From Conoideocrella luteorostrata (Eukaryota; Ascomycota; Sordariomycetes; Hypocreales; Clavicipitaceae), in NCBI GenBank assembly GCA_032433595.1, contig JASWJB010000136.1, positions 40,924-104,923 on the forward strand: a stretch of 64,000 bases of DNA. The letters run 5' to 3'. This document shows positions 1 through 11,737 of this stretch, piece by piece (position 1 is the stretch's first letter; each line of letters opens with the position of its first letter). Made by a program: the position numbers and the translations under genes. The notes under the pieces were generated by a model that saw nothing but the letters and a program-made list of their open reading frames with translations, did not search any database and was not told the origin of the DNA.

Positions 1-1789
1 TTGCTGCCTTTAGTTGACGCGTCGCCCACAATATCATTGTCGACAGGCTTGGACTCGGCCGACTCAATAGCTGCAGTAGTTGCACCTTCAGCGGTCTCGG
101 TGTTTTCTGCGGGCTTGTCATCAGACGCGTTTGCCTCTTTCTTCAATCTGTCATTCGCGATAGCGGCAGCAGTGGCGGCAGCGTTGGCGATAGCGGTCGC
201 CGTCCTGGGGTCGTTCTCATTTCTAGCCTTGAATTCGGTCTTCTTTTCCAATACGGTTATGAAAAAGCCACCAGTGTCCTGGAGGTGAGGATAGACCCTC
301 ATGCAGCGCTCCAGGGGTACGTCGTGGCAGTCAGTTCCTTCTAACTTGGGGAACATGGACTGCGAGACGCGGCCAGGAACCACGCCACCGTTCTCCTCTC
401 GGGCAAATTTCTCAACTTCCTCCCAACTATCCCACATGCGGTATGCCTTGTCCATGATCTTCCATTTCCTCAATCCTGGTCTCCTGACTAGATTGGGTAG
501 CTGGTCGCTGCAGTCTAGAATCTCTACGTTGCTGGGTCCTCCGCATCGTTCAATGGCAGATGCGACGACTGACTCGTTTTCGACAGGATTCATACTGCAA
601 GTTGAGTAGACGACTCGACCACCGACCTTGAGAAGCTGGAGAGCTCGGACAAGAATTCGGATTTGAGTGTTGTGCAAGCCCAGGGCATTGCCTGGCTGCC
701 AGTCTTTCCACAAATTGGCATTTTTTCGCAGAGTACCGTCGCCGGAGCAAGGGACATCGGCTAGAATACGATCAAACTTGAGGTAGGTAGGCTTTGCGTT
801 CGAATCGGTAGAGGGAAGTTTGAGAGATGGAAATTGCGTGGCATCATGGTTCGTAACGATGATGTTGGGGGAGGATAGACGTTTGAGCTGATGCACCAGC
901 ATGTGTCCGCGCTTGTAGTCCGAGTCATTTGCAATTAAAAGACCAGTAGCACGTCCGTGGTCTGAAGGATCAGCCTCCAAATCAGCGTCAATCTCATCTT
1001 GTGTTTCATTTCCAAGGTTGAGACCATCATCCTTAGCAAACTTGCGCAAGACCTTGCGCACGCGGGCTTCTTCGCCGTGATGAATCATCTCGATGAGCTG
1101 CGCAGACTTGCTTCCTGGTGCGGCGCACATGTCTAGAACAACCATTCCAGGCCGTAAATCCATTAAGCATGGCGGAATCATGCTGACCACCTCCTGTCTG
1201 CTGATATTTCCAACAGTGGTCTCGGACACGAGGAACTTTTGGAAAGCTGAAAATGGGGGAAATTTGCGAACGACATTTTTCGGCGTAGTCATCCACCAAG
1301 CCAACTCGTCGGGATACCAGGGCACAGGTTTTGGTGCTTCAACAGGTCTGCCATCATGATGCTCGATCTTCGTGATCTCGGGAATATAGCGCGTCTGGAG
1401 AAGTCTCTTGACCGACAAGGCATGACTATTGCCAATATTAGTACACAAGCGGACCAAACGTAGTGCCGGCTTTTGGAAGAAGAAAGCCTACCCTCGAGAA
1501 CCGGTGAATCGGAAACTATTTGGTAGCTCCCGTCTCAGGAATTCCCAATATTGCTGCTTCTCCTCCTCCGGAAGCTGGAGTAAAGTGTTGTAGTACTCCT
1601 CAAGCTTCTCGCTGTTCTTGTCGAAGGGCGCATAGTCACGCCAGCCGCCGTTCGAAGCTTGCGCATTGCCGCGACCACCGCCACCGCCGCCTCGTCGGCC
1701 TTTGCCCTGCAATTGACAGACAAATTAGTACTGGGGTATTTCATTAAACAAGTATCTGCTAAACTTACCCTGAAACCTTTTTTACCCAT
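1..1789 (-). CDS. ncl1: tRNA (cytosine-5-)-methyltransferase Ncl1/Trm4, 3' partial
   Basis: Multisite tRNA m5C methyltransferase of the NOL1/NOP2/Sun (NSUN2) family, which uses S-adenosylmethionine in the nucleus. Three exons are seen: 1789-1769 (MGKKGFR), 1706-1492 and 1425 to beyond position 1. The introns start GTAAGT and GTAGGC, and the reading phase closes across both. Exon 2 is Gly/Arg-rich, then carries the family start pattern ending FRFTGSRG, joined to HAL in exon 3. Exon 3 contains the SAM motif DMCAAPGSKSAQL, the PCSGDGTLRKN motif IV and the VYSTCSMNPVENE motif VI; the two Cys of PCS and TCS are the catalytic pair of the family. A low-complexity Ala/Lys-rich stretch lies near the left edge and no stop codon is reached. 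The ATG at 1789 is chosen because it precedes the Gly-rich N-terminus known for this family. Identity is secure; the C-terminus is missing from the window. Confidence 0.94.
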
Positions 1790-2358
1790 TGTTATGGGTT
1801 GACGTCGGGAGTGGTTAAGCTGCTAAATGAGAAAATGGAAATTTTCCGTTTGGCGAGGGAAAAAAAAAGAAAAGTCCAGAAAGCTGCTAGGCAACTAGGT
1901 TAGCCAGTGATGCAGCTGCGGATGCGAATGCGGATGGGTGCCGTGCCCCGCCATGGCTTTCCGCGACAGCTGCGCTACTCCGTAGGTGGCGTCCATTTAT
2001 TAGCCCCAAAGCTTGGCTTCAAGGCTTCATATAGTTTGTATGTGCAAGTGCGAGAACTTGCGGACGGATATCGATCTGACCCGGCAATTTGTGCAAATGT
2101 AATAGTTTAATTAGGCGTGGTTAGATCGTAACAACTTCTTCTGTGGCGTCTCAAGCGTGAAATAGAAGGAATAATCACCGTATTTCTTCCCACTATCGTC
2201 TTATGTTTTTTAATTTGGGGCCATGGCGATGAAGTAGAGAAGGATGTTCAGGGGGGTACACCCACGGAGATGCTGGACTTTGGCTAAGATTCACTATAAA
2301 AATGACTAATTGGGTGTTCATGTCCAAGTTTTGGACCATGTGCAGTTCATTGAACTAC
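1790..2358. other. Intergenic: ncl1 promoter and utp21 3' flank
   Basis: No gene is supported here. The interval carries the upstream region of ncl1 and the 3' flank of utp21, both on the minus strand. An A-rich tract lies at about 1860-1875 and one TACTCCGTA motif at 1976-1984. Confidence 0.6.
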
Positions 2359-5300
2359 CTATGTACGGGGGCTTCTAAGGAAGCCAATAACGCCGCTGCA
2401 GTAACTAACAAGGTCATCTAGACGGCTGCACTCCTTTTCTTGATGCAACTTCCATTGCTCCAATGTTGCCAACAGAGTTTGGTTTTCCATTACAGCGTCA
2501 AAATGAAGACGTAGAAACACAGTCATCCACGCTTGTGTCAGTTCATAGTCTTTTCGAGCTTTGAGTTGGGCCGTCAAGGCTAGAATGAAGTGCAGAAGCT
2601 CATTTGATTCATCGTGTCCATCACCAATTGACAATGACCGCAGCTCGAGATCCGCGTTCGAAGGGGACAAGGACTTGAGGTGTTCAACAAATTCACAATC
2701 TGTATAATTATGTCAGCGCTCATCAAAGCTATCACAAAATCCTTGAGATAGGGACATGTTGCATACAATTATTTATTTCGGCTCCTTGGCGAAGTTTGGT
2801 CGAAAACTGCTCCTCGAACCGGGCTCTGTCGAGCTTCGTAATGCGAGACTTAGAATCATCTTCCTTTGCATCAGTAACGGAATCTTGTCCCGGAGTTTTT
2901 ATACCAGACGTCGATGGAAGGAAGAACGGGGCCTTTTCCGGAAGCTTCGGTGCTTCTGTGGGTTTGTTTCTCTCCTTGATCAAATCAAGATGTAGTAATG
3001 TTTGCCATCGGCTCTTCGGGACCAAACTCAACGTCGTCAGCTCGGAGCTCAGTTGATCCACAGAAGGAACAACAGTAGCGTCGTCGACTTCCTCTTGGTC
3101 ATCCTCAAACGCACCCTCCACCATGCCCTCGTTCCCTTCTCCAGAAACTGTTGGTGCAGACACCAGTCCAATTTCCTTTTCTGAGATTTGTCGGGTGGGT
3201 ACGTGCTTGAAGAGGGATTTGTTTGTCCAAAGCGTAACACCTGGCTCGTCTTCAAGCGTCGCAGCTAGATACTCGCCGCTAATGGACATGTCCAGTGCAG
3301 TACACGGCTTTTCTAGGCGAACAGCATCAATGAGATGGCTCGTGGGCAAGTCCCAAACGCGGACAACGTGGTCGTTAGATGCGGCAATCACCCATCGTCC
3401 GTCGTGAGAAAAACAGATGTCATTGATCGAGTCTCGCGGACCCCAGAACTCTCGGATCGTCTTCTTTGTTTCCATGTCCACTATTCGTACGGACATATCA
3501 TCGCATGCGAACGCCAGTAAGTTGCTGGCCGCATGATACTTGCAAGAAGTAGGATAGGTCATTGGCGCCCAGTCAAGCTGCTCGAGGAGCGTTCCAGTGA
3601 GGAAGTCCCAGAACTTGATTTTGCCATCTGATGAGCACGACACAATCGACTTGCTCATTGCATCAACAATGAGACCTGTCACTGCTCGTGTATGCCTTCC
3701 GGTACCCTGTAAATATTTCCGCCCACCACTAGCTTGTAGCTGCGCGACATCATCAGCTTGTCTCAGCTGTTGGAGACGCACCTGACGGGCTTGCGACGGC
3801 GTTAATCGAGATGGGAATCGCTGGCGATGCACTCCAGATTGCAAATTGAACATGTCGATGCCGCCTCCTTCAGATCCGACAATGGCAAAAGTTCCACATG
3901 GGCTTATGGCAACACTTGATACATTGGTGCCATCGCCAGTCGGGAATGCCCAGCGGCCCGCTCGCTTCCTGCCCCAGAACCACGTTCTAGCGTGAGAGTC
4001 TCCTTTGTGTGCAGTCACAACGCTCTCCCATCCAGTCATGCCGCTGATTTCAGCATCGACTTTCTTTTTACTTTCGCTGTGGCCCCTTTGCCAAATGGGC
4101 TGCTTTCCGGGTATTGCCCCAATGCCCCCGTCCCTGTTAAGAGACATGGCAATGCTGGTAATCTCAGGAGCCTTCAGGTCCTCCAATAAGGTTGTAGAGC
4201 CATGAGCTACTGCGTTCGAAGACAAAATTCCAATCTTCTTTGCCCTCTTGCGCAGCTGGCCTTGACTCAACTCCGTGCTCTGACCGTCACGCCGCAAACT
4301 CCACCCCCAAAGACTTCTATCCCGACCACCACTAAGAAGCCATTTATTCCCACCTTCAGATCCATCAAAGTCGGTGGGCAAGAAGTGCAGGCAGTTCACA
4401 GGCCCAGCATGACCGCTTCGTGAATGGAGAATCCGTGGTATCGGAGAAAATGGCGTCGTGTCGAATATCCAAGTTTTCAATGAATTGTCCAGGCCACTGG
4501 ACACAATGACCGGCTGGCCTGCCAAGAATTCAACTTTATTGATACCGCCTCTGACACTCTTTCCGTCGCGAGACGGAGGATCATGAGCACTTCGCAACAC
4601 TCCCATTACTCGTGCACCTTTGTTCAGATCCCAGAATGTAACATCCCCAGTAGCGTAGCTGGCTGTAGCCATCACACCATCCTTTCTGCCGTCGTGTCCA
4701 GCACCCATACCATCAGTTCTGAAAGATATAGAGTTGACCGGGGCCTCACTGCTGCCAGCTTCAATTTGAAGCACTGCATTATCCGTGAGGATGTTTGTAA
4801 TAATCAGGGTGCCTGAGGAGTAGGCAATCGCCAGGAGAGACAAGGCCGTAGTCGGCTGCATGCAAGTAACAGAACCGCAGTCAGGTGTTGGGGGAAGAAC
4901 GGTGTAAATCAATTTGCCAGTGCTGATATTCCAAATTTCTACCCACCCATCTTTACGACCAACAAATATCTTATTTAGAAAGGTTGGCATGCTAGTTACG
5001 CCTCCAGTGATTTCGTTGCCGCGATTGTTGGCAGCCATAGTTTGGAGAGTGGTATAATGCTCGAGAGTAGCAGTCTTGAAAATTTCGATTCTTGTGGTCG
5101 CGCAAGCAACAATCCAAGAACCAAAAACAAATATTTGCTGAACGGGCTCGGCAAGGTCAGAGGGCAGCTCCAGCTGATTCACTTTCTTACCTCTCTGGAA
5201 TACCCAAAATCCCTGAGGCTCATCATTTGAGCCATTGCCCCAGGCAGCAAATACCTTCTCTTTCCAGGCGTAAGTAGCAGTAATCATGGCCGGAGTCTGA

Positions 5301-5621
5301 GGTCGAGTCACAAAGACGAGATTTAGCCCTCGACGCAAGTCGTAGGTTTGCAGCGCCTTCCCGACGGAAGTCGTTAGTTGGAAAGTAGTGTTGCCTAGAG
5401 GTATCGAGGTAAACGGAACGCTTGTTGACGACACAAGACCAACTGTCTGGGATAAATCAGGAACGTTAGTCAGCTGATATTTGATGCTGAGATCGCAAAG
5501 TGAAGCATACTCTGAACGGAGCAAATATTCTAGATGAGCTAGCCACATCTTTGGCAGCAGCCTTCACAGATGAAACCTTCTGGCGCTTTGCCAGAGGCCC
5601 GTCTGGATTCAAATGCGGCAT
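2359..5621 (-). CDS. utp21: U3 snoRNP / small-subunit processome WD40 protein Utp21
   Basis: Component of the UTP-B part of the small-subunit processome, needed for 18S rRNA maturation in the nucleolus. Three exons: 5621-5511, 5446-2767 and 2699-2359, giving 1043 residues with phases closing exactly. The N-terminus MPHLNPDGPLAKRQK is basic, followed by IFAPFR joined to TVGLVSS, the usual entry to the first propeller. WD40-type repeats fill most of the protein, with clear endings such as IKFWDFLTG, VRIVDMETKK and VRVWDLPTS. The last exon carries the Utp21-specific C-terminal domain, ending in RLDDLVSYCSGVIGFLRS. The start is the only ATG upstream of the first propeller blade that is compatible with the spliced frame. 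The length is slightly above the usual 900-1000 residues. It diverges from vip1 across about 1.1 kb. Function is known from the family; the identification is secure. Confidence 0.95.
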
Positions 5622-6735
5622 CTTTGGTTAGCTCAGCAATCGCAGTGATCTCGCTCCTTCATTACTGACGACGACGATCTGACCCAGCATATTTAATTCG
5701 GATGGTGCAGCTAGAAAAATTTGGGCGGTGAAGGATGCTGGACAACATTCTGCCGACCCAAGCCCCACTATGAGACTCTAAAACCCGGTGCCGCCGTCGA
5801 CCACCTGTTGAACCCGCCACCAACGGCTCACTCAAGCAAGACGGCACACGGGCACATGGGCTGATCTGGCGATGTCATTAGTCCGAGATGCCCAGGACAA
5901 TGCAGCTCGAACTCGTCCGAACGGCAATGCAGGGACGGGTTGACAGGCATTTGCATGGACCAGTTGACGTTCGTCTGCGTAACAAACTAGCGCTGCATGA
6001 GGACAATCCCTAGAGATCCGAGGTCTGGGTCAAGTCCTGGCCCAGGATATATTTAGCCGTGCATGCTCCTAAGACTATTGTCCTCGTTTCCCTCTTCTAG
6101 AAGAATGCATCTACATGCGGAGTGCATATCGTTGCGTCACCCACCAAGATGGTGCCAGACCTGGATGTAAAATATTACAACACGCTCGAACGCCGAACAC
6201 GCTACGGAGTAGAATGAGCGCCTATCATATGACAGTCAAATGGTATCGATGCATGCGGGCTTGGTGCTCAACATTGACTCTCAGCGGCGCCCACAAATTG
6301 CCCCGGACAGCCAGGGCATGACAATTGTTCGCCCAGATGCGTCTGAATCATAACCACGAACAATCTCTCCCCCACCCCCCCCCCTGAGGGCGTCAAGGGG
6401 AAACAGTTTATAGCACACAGCACCTCCATGTTTATCAGCTTCAGAAACTATTCAACAAAAATATACTGATTCGCAAAAGCAACGATGCGCAAGTAGAAAG
6501 AGCAACTTTAGATGCCAGACCAGACTGGGTCAGACCCTCCTTTGCCTCTCCCGCCATCCACTATCCGGAGCGGCGTCTCTTCCCATACTTATCCAGCCAG
6601 CAACGCCGCAAACCGGCCTCGCCACCGCCGGTCCAGGTCCAGGTCCAGCAGGTCCAGGTCCTCCATCCCATCCCATCTGCACAAGTGTCGGGAACAGACT
6701 TTTTTACTGGGAGCCCACCCTCGATCCAATCCACC
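5622..6735. promoter_or_regulatory. Divergent promoter region utp21 / vip1
   Basis: This 1.1-kb interval separates two genes transcribed away from each other. It holds one TACGGAGTA motif at 6203-6211 and a C-rich run near 6370-6383. Imperfect GGTCCA repeats lie at about 6630-6662, just before the vip1 start. The frame upstream of the vip1 start stays open back past 6511, so part of the right end may be coding if an upstream start or exon is used. No other gene is seen. Confidence 0.55.
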
Positions 6736-9700
6736 ATGGAGTCTTCGGAGCAGTCGACTCCCACCGCCAGCAATGTCTCCATAGACGACCCATCAATACT
6801 GTCTTCCATATCCTCCACGCCTTCCACCCTGCGGGACGTTCAACGAGATCAATCAACCTTTGCGATTGACCAAGAAGCTCAACCGTCGCATCAGCCGTTG
6901 CCGGCACCTTCCCATTACCATTCACATTCCCGCAAAGTATCGTCCTCCTCCACCACCGCCTCTAGCACTAATCGAAGGAGCCGTCATGTTGATTCCAGCC
7001 CGCCTGGAAGTTACTCCGAACGTTCTAACTTGCCAGTTACTTCTCAACCAGCTCCAGTTCCTGTAAAAAGTGCACGTTCCCGCCACTCACGAAACCATTC
7101 TGCCATATCAGACGCAGGCAGCGACGTCTTGGTCTTTGGTTAGCTGCGCCGGTTCCTCTTCAACTCAGTCGTGCATCTCGCGAATCCGTGCTGAAGTCCA
7201 ACTTGGTTAATTTTACTGATGCATGGTCACCAGATCCGACCCTAGCTGCACAGACTTCCCTGTCAGATATTCAAACGAGACGACTATCCAGTACCTCAAT
7301 ATACTCGCTAGCCTCAGCCAGGGGAATTATAAATTCTTCATCTTCTACGCACGGTTCTGATTCAGGAGCACCTCCTCGCTCGGTTTCCGGTCTTATGTCG
7401 ACAAGCAAAGGAAGCAGTGCTACTGGCACGCCGCCAGAACCAGGTCTTTCCAATGTGACGGTTACCACCTCGTCGTCGAACGGGCCAACTGCCAGTGGTC
7501 AGCACAGCCTCACCACAAGAGAGCCGCAGCCACTCGATCTAATGAGAAGAAATCAACGAGCCGACTCCAATATGCGAGCACAGCCTGATAGATCTCGAAG
7601 TAGAGCGAAGAGACGTTTCAGTGGCAGCACTGCGACTAGCACTCATAGTCAGGGAAGCGATCGCGGCCCACACCGTGAAAAGGAAGAAGGTATTGCGTCG
7701 CCAAGCAATCGAGAGGACCTCGCTGGTTGTACACATTCTAACAAGTCATTAGCTAAACCTGCTCCGTTTGGCACTATTGGTATTTGCGCTTTGGATATCA
7801 AGGCAAGAAGCAAACCTAGTAGAAATATTCTCAACCGGCTTATTGCAAATCGGGATTTCGATGTCGTGGTATTTGGTGACAAAGTAATTCTTGACGAAGG
7901 TTTGTGACACTAAAATCCATCATACGACCATGAAGAATATCCCCCCTGAATGTAATAAAAAGAAACATTTACTGACTCTGCGCTCTGTTCAGAGGTTGAG
8001 AACTGGCCCATGTGGTAAGCTGAACCCCAGGCAGGGACCCTCGGTGAACATAAACAGCATAGCGGCGCAGCGTCGTCTCGTGCAAGGGTTCAGGAGTAAC
8101 ACATTGGACTAACCTAAGACCAGCGACTACTTGATATCATTTTATTCGGATGGCTTTCCACTGCAAAAGGCCATCGCATACGTCAAGGCCAGAAAACCAT
8201 TTTGTGTGAACGATGTGCCAATGCAGCAAATTTTGTGGGACAGACGAGTGTGTCTTCGTCTTCTTGACAAAATTCAAGTCCGTACGCCAAAGCGATTGGA
8301 AGTGAATCGTGATGGTGGCCCCCATGTACTCACGCCAGAAATGGTGAAGCACATCAAGGAGATTTCCGGCATTTCTACTGAACCAATCAGCTCTGCAGTA
8401 GCGACGCGGCCAACAAAAGTCGAACTACTCGATGATGGCGATACGCTGAGCGTAGATGGCGCAGTGCTGAAAAAGCCCTTTGTGGAAAAGCCGACAAGTG
8501 GTGAAGACCATAACATCATCATATATTTCGCCAAGAGTACTGGAGGCGGCGCCAGGAAACTTTTCCGCAAGATTGGCAACAAGAGTTCCGACTACGTTCC
8601 TGATCTCACCGTACCACGGGCAATCACTGAGCCAGAAGGCAGCTACGTATACGAAAGCTTTATGCAGGTGGATAATGCCGAAGATGTCAAGGCGTATACG
8701 GTTGGCCCAAACTATTGCCATGCAGAAACCCGCAAATCCCCAGTAGTGGACGGCATCGTGAGGCGCAATACTCATGGAAAGGAGCTGCGATACGTGACTA
8801 GCTTAAGCGCTGAAGAACGAGGAATGGCCAGCAGAATTTCTACCACATTTGGACAGCGGGTTTGTGGCTTCGACCTACTCCGGGCTGATGGGAAGAGCTA
8901 TGTCATAGATGTTAACGGCTGGAGTTTTGTCAAGGACAACGACGACTATTACGAGCATTGCGCCAATATTTTGCGAGAGCTTTTCGTTAAAGATAAACTC
9001 AGGCGGGCAGGAGCCACGCCGCCGCCAGTACCATCTCCAGATGGTACAGAAATCGATCCAATGTCTCGAGCTGCGCAACATAATCACGACAGAGAACAGC
9101 AGCTGCAACCTCCCCCCACAGCAGGTACTAGTTGTACCAACGGTCAGGCGATTACCGATCCGCAGAGCAGTGACGCAAAACCCAAAAACTTTGGCGAGGT
9201 TGCGTCACCTCGCTCTGAAAGTACATTTGCCTCTGCCCTACCAAGCACTGCAGCAAGTCCTCTTCTACTGCCACCCTCGGAGCTTGCGCTGCCTGGTACC
9301 TCCACTGCTGCGTCATCCTTGCAATCAGACACAACCTCTACTGTACCAATAATGCAGGCACCCAGCGAGGAAGCGCCAGCGGCACTCCCTCCTCCTCCCA
9401 AGCATTCGTGGAAATTAAAGGGCATGGTCTCTGTCATACGACATGCGGATCGTACACCGAAACAGAAGTACAAGTTCACTTTCCACACCGACCCGTTTAT
9501 TGCACTTCTCAAAGGCCATCAAGAAGAAGTGCTGTTAATAGGAGAGGCTGCTCTTGCCAGCGTCATTCAAGCTGTTGATATAGCTTACGAGGCTGGTATT
9601 GAGGACCGCGGAAAGCTCAAGGCTCTTCGTAACGTTTTGGTGAAGAAAGGTAGCTGGGCTGGAACAAAGGTCCAAATAAAACCAATGTTTCGAAAGAACA

Positions 9701-11737
9701 AGACTGACGCAGCTCAATCTGTCAGCGCCGTCGAAACACCGGTTACAGAAGAGAACATTCAAATAGACTCACAAATACTTGGAAAATACGGCAGCAGCGA
9801 CCCAGCTGAACGGTTTAATTCGAAGCGACAGAACTCTCTCTCCGGAGTGACAATGTCGAAATTCACGGCCGCGGAAGAGAGCCTGGTCCTTGACAAGCTT
9901 CAGCTTATTGTCAAATGGGGAGGCGAGCCAACCCACTCCGCACGATACCAGGCACAAGAACTTGGAGAGAATATGCGAAATGACCTGATGCTATTAAACA
10001 GGGACATATTTGATGAAGTACATGTTTTCAGCAGCTCCGAGCGACGTGTCAGTGCCAGCGCTCAAATTTGGGCCACTTCGTTCCTGGGCAGAAATGATAT
10101 CCCTGAAGATTTTATTACAACTCGGAAAGATTTGCTGGATGATTCGAATGCTGCCAAGGATGAAACGGACAAGGTCAAGAAGAAGTTGAAAGGGCTGCTG
10201 AGGAAGGGTAACGAGCGACCTGCGCAATTCGCATGGCCGGAGAGCATGCCTGAACCATCTGAGGTTCAAACTCGGGTGGTTCAACTGATGAACTTCCACA
10301 GGCGTGTAATGCATTACAATTACGGCAAGATCTACGGTGGTGCGGCATCGTCACTCGGAGCCATCTCCAATCCCAGTTCAGAGAGATTAAGTGCAGAAGG
10401 TTCAACGACTTCGATTTCATCTCTGTCACATGTGAACGCCATTAACAGTATCCAGCCAAGATGGTGCAGTGGTGAAGATGCCGAGCTCTTCCGAGAACGA
10501 TGGGAGAAGTTGTTTGCTGAGTTTTGCGACGGTGATAAGGTAGACCCGAGCAAAATTTCAGAACTTTACGACACCATGAAGTTCGACGCATTACATAATC
10601 GACAATTTTTGGAATGGGTCTTCACACCACCGAAGAGCATGTTGGAAGATGAGTATGTCTCCAGGGACGGAAAGTCAAAAGACTCGGATGATACAAAGGG
10701 ATCTGAAGACTCAAAGGGTGACAAGAGCCAAACCGGTAGTCCCGAAGGCTCGGACAAGATGGATCCTTCGAATCGCTCAGTCAAAAAACTGTTCCGCAGA
10801 CGATCTTTTCTAAACAACCTTCGGCACATGAGTGATGAAGCTCCACCAGAGCAATACTTCCGGCTTTACAAGGGAACTAACCAGACCGCTGCTAAGAATG
10901 ATCCTCGCACTGAGCCACTTCAAGAGCTTTACCGACTCGCCAAAGTCTTGTTCGACTTCATCTGCCCTCAGGAATATGGAATTTCGGACAGCGAAAAGCT
11001 TGAAATAGGTTTGCTAACATCCCTACCACTTCTGAAAGAAATCGTTCAAGATTTGGAAGAGATGCAAGCATCGAACGATGCCAAGGCCTTCTTCTACTTC
11101 ACCAAGGAATCCCACATCTACACCCTTCTCAACTCTATCATCGAGGGCGGGATTGAGACCAAGATCAAGCGTAGCACCATTCCTGAGCTGGACTATCTCT
11201 CACAAATTTGCTTTGAACTATACGAATCAGAGACCAAGCCGCCAGCTGAAAGCACCCCGGGCGATGAGCCGACATTCGCCTACAGCATTCGTATCACAAT
11301 TAGCCCGGGATGCCACGTTTTCGATCCCCTGCACGTGCAGCTCGACAGCCGGCATTGCATTGGGTGCGCCCCAAGACGCAGCCTAACCCCACACATTGAC
11401 TGGCTGCAGGTTATCAAAACTCTGCGGGCGAAATTCAACCAGTACGTTGCCGTGTTCATACGTAGCCTACACGCAATACCTTTGAGCTCCTGCTAACCCA
11501 TTTCTGCTTACCAGGGTCAAACTGCCCAAGACATTCTTGGCAGTCAATCTTTCAGAGGCTTTTACATTTGAGGAGCGGGAACGCATGGCTAGTGAGCCCG
11601 ACATACTGGAAATGAAGGCTTTGCCACCGAAAGATCTGCTCTCAGGCGGCGCCGCTACGATTGAGCTTCAGGATTCGCATGCGCCTATTAATGAGCAACA
11701 GATAGAACCGGAGACCAAGGACGTGGATGCTGCTTGA
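6736..11737 (+). CDS. vip1: Inositol hexakisphosphate/diphosphoinositol-pentakisphosphate kinase, bifunctional with phosphatase-like domain
   Basis: PPIP5K family (Vip1/Asp1), which makes inositol pyrophosphates (1-IP7, IP8) in the cytoplasm and so affects phosphate sensing, polarity and growth. Five exons: 6736-7138, 7234-7899, 7993-8014, 8124-11441 and 11515-11737; total 1543 residues. The third is a 22-nt microexon. The first ~310 residues are Ser/Thr-rich and probably disordered. The ATP-grasp kinase starts near residue 313 (GICALDIKARSKPSRN) and continues through GDKVILDE, SFYSDGFPL and NRDGGP. A histidine-acid-phosphatase-like domain starts near residue 797 with RHADRTPKQK, and LDSRHCIGCAPRRSL is near the end. 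A Ser/Pro-rich linker separates the two domains. The start is uncertain: ATG 6736 sits in CCACCATGG, but the frame stays open upstream without an ATG. Intron 1 (donor GTTAGC) is inferred from phase. Identity is secure. Confidence 0.93.
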
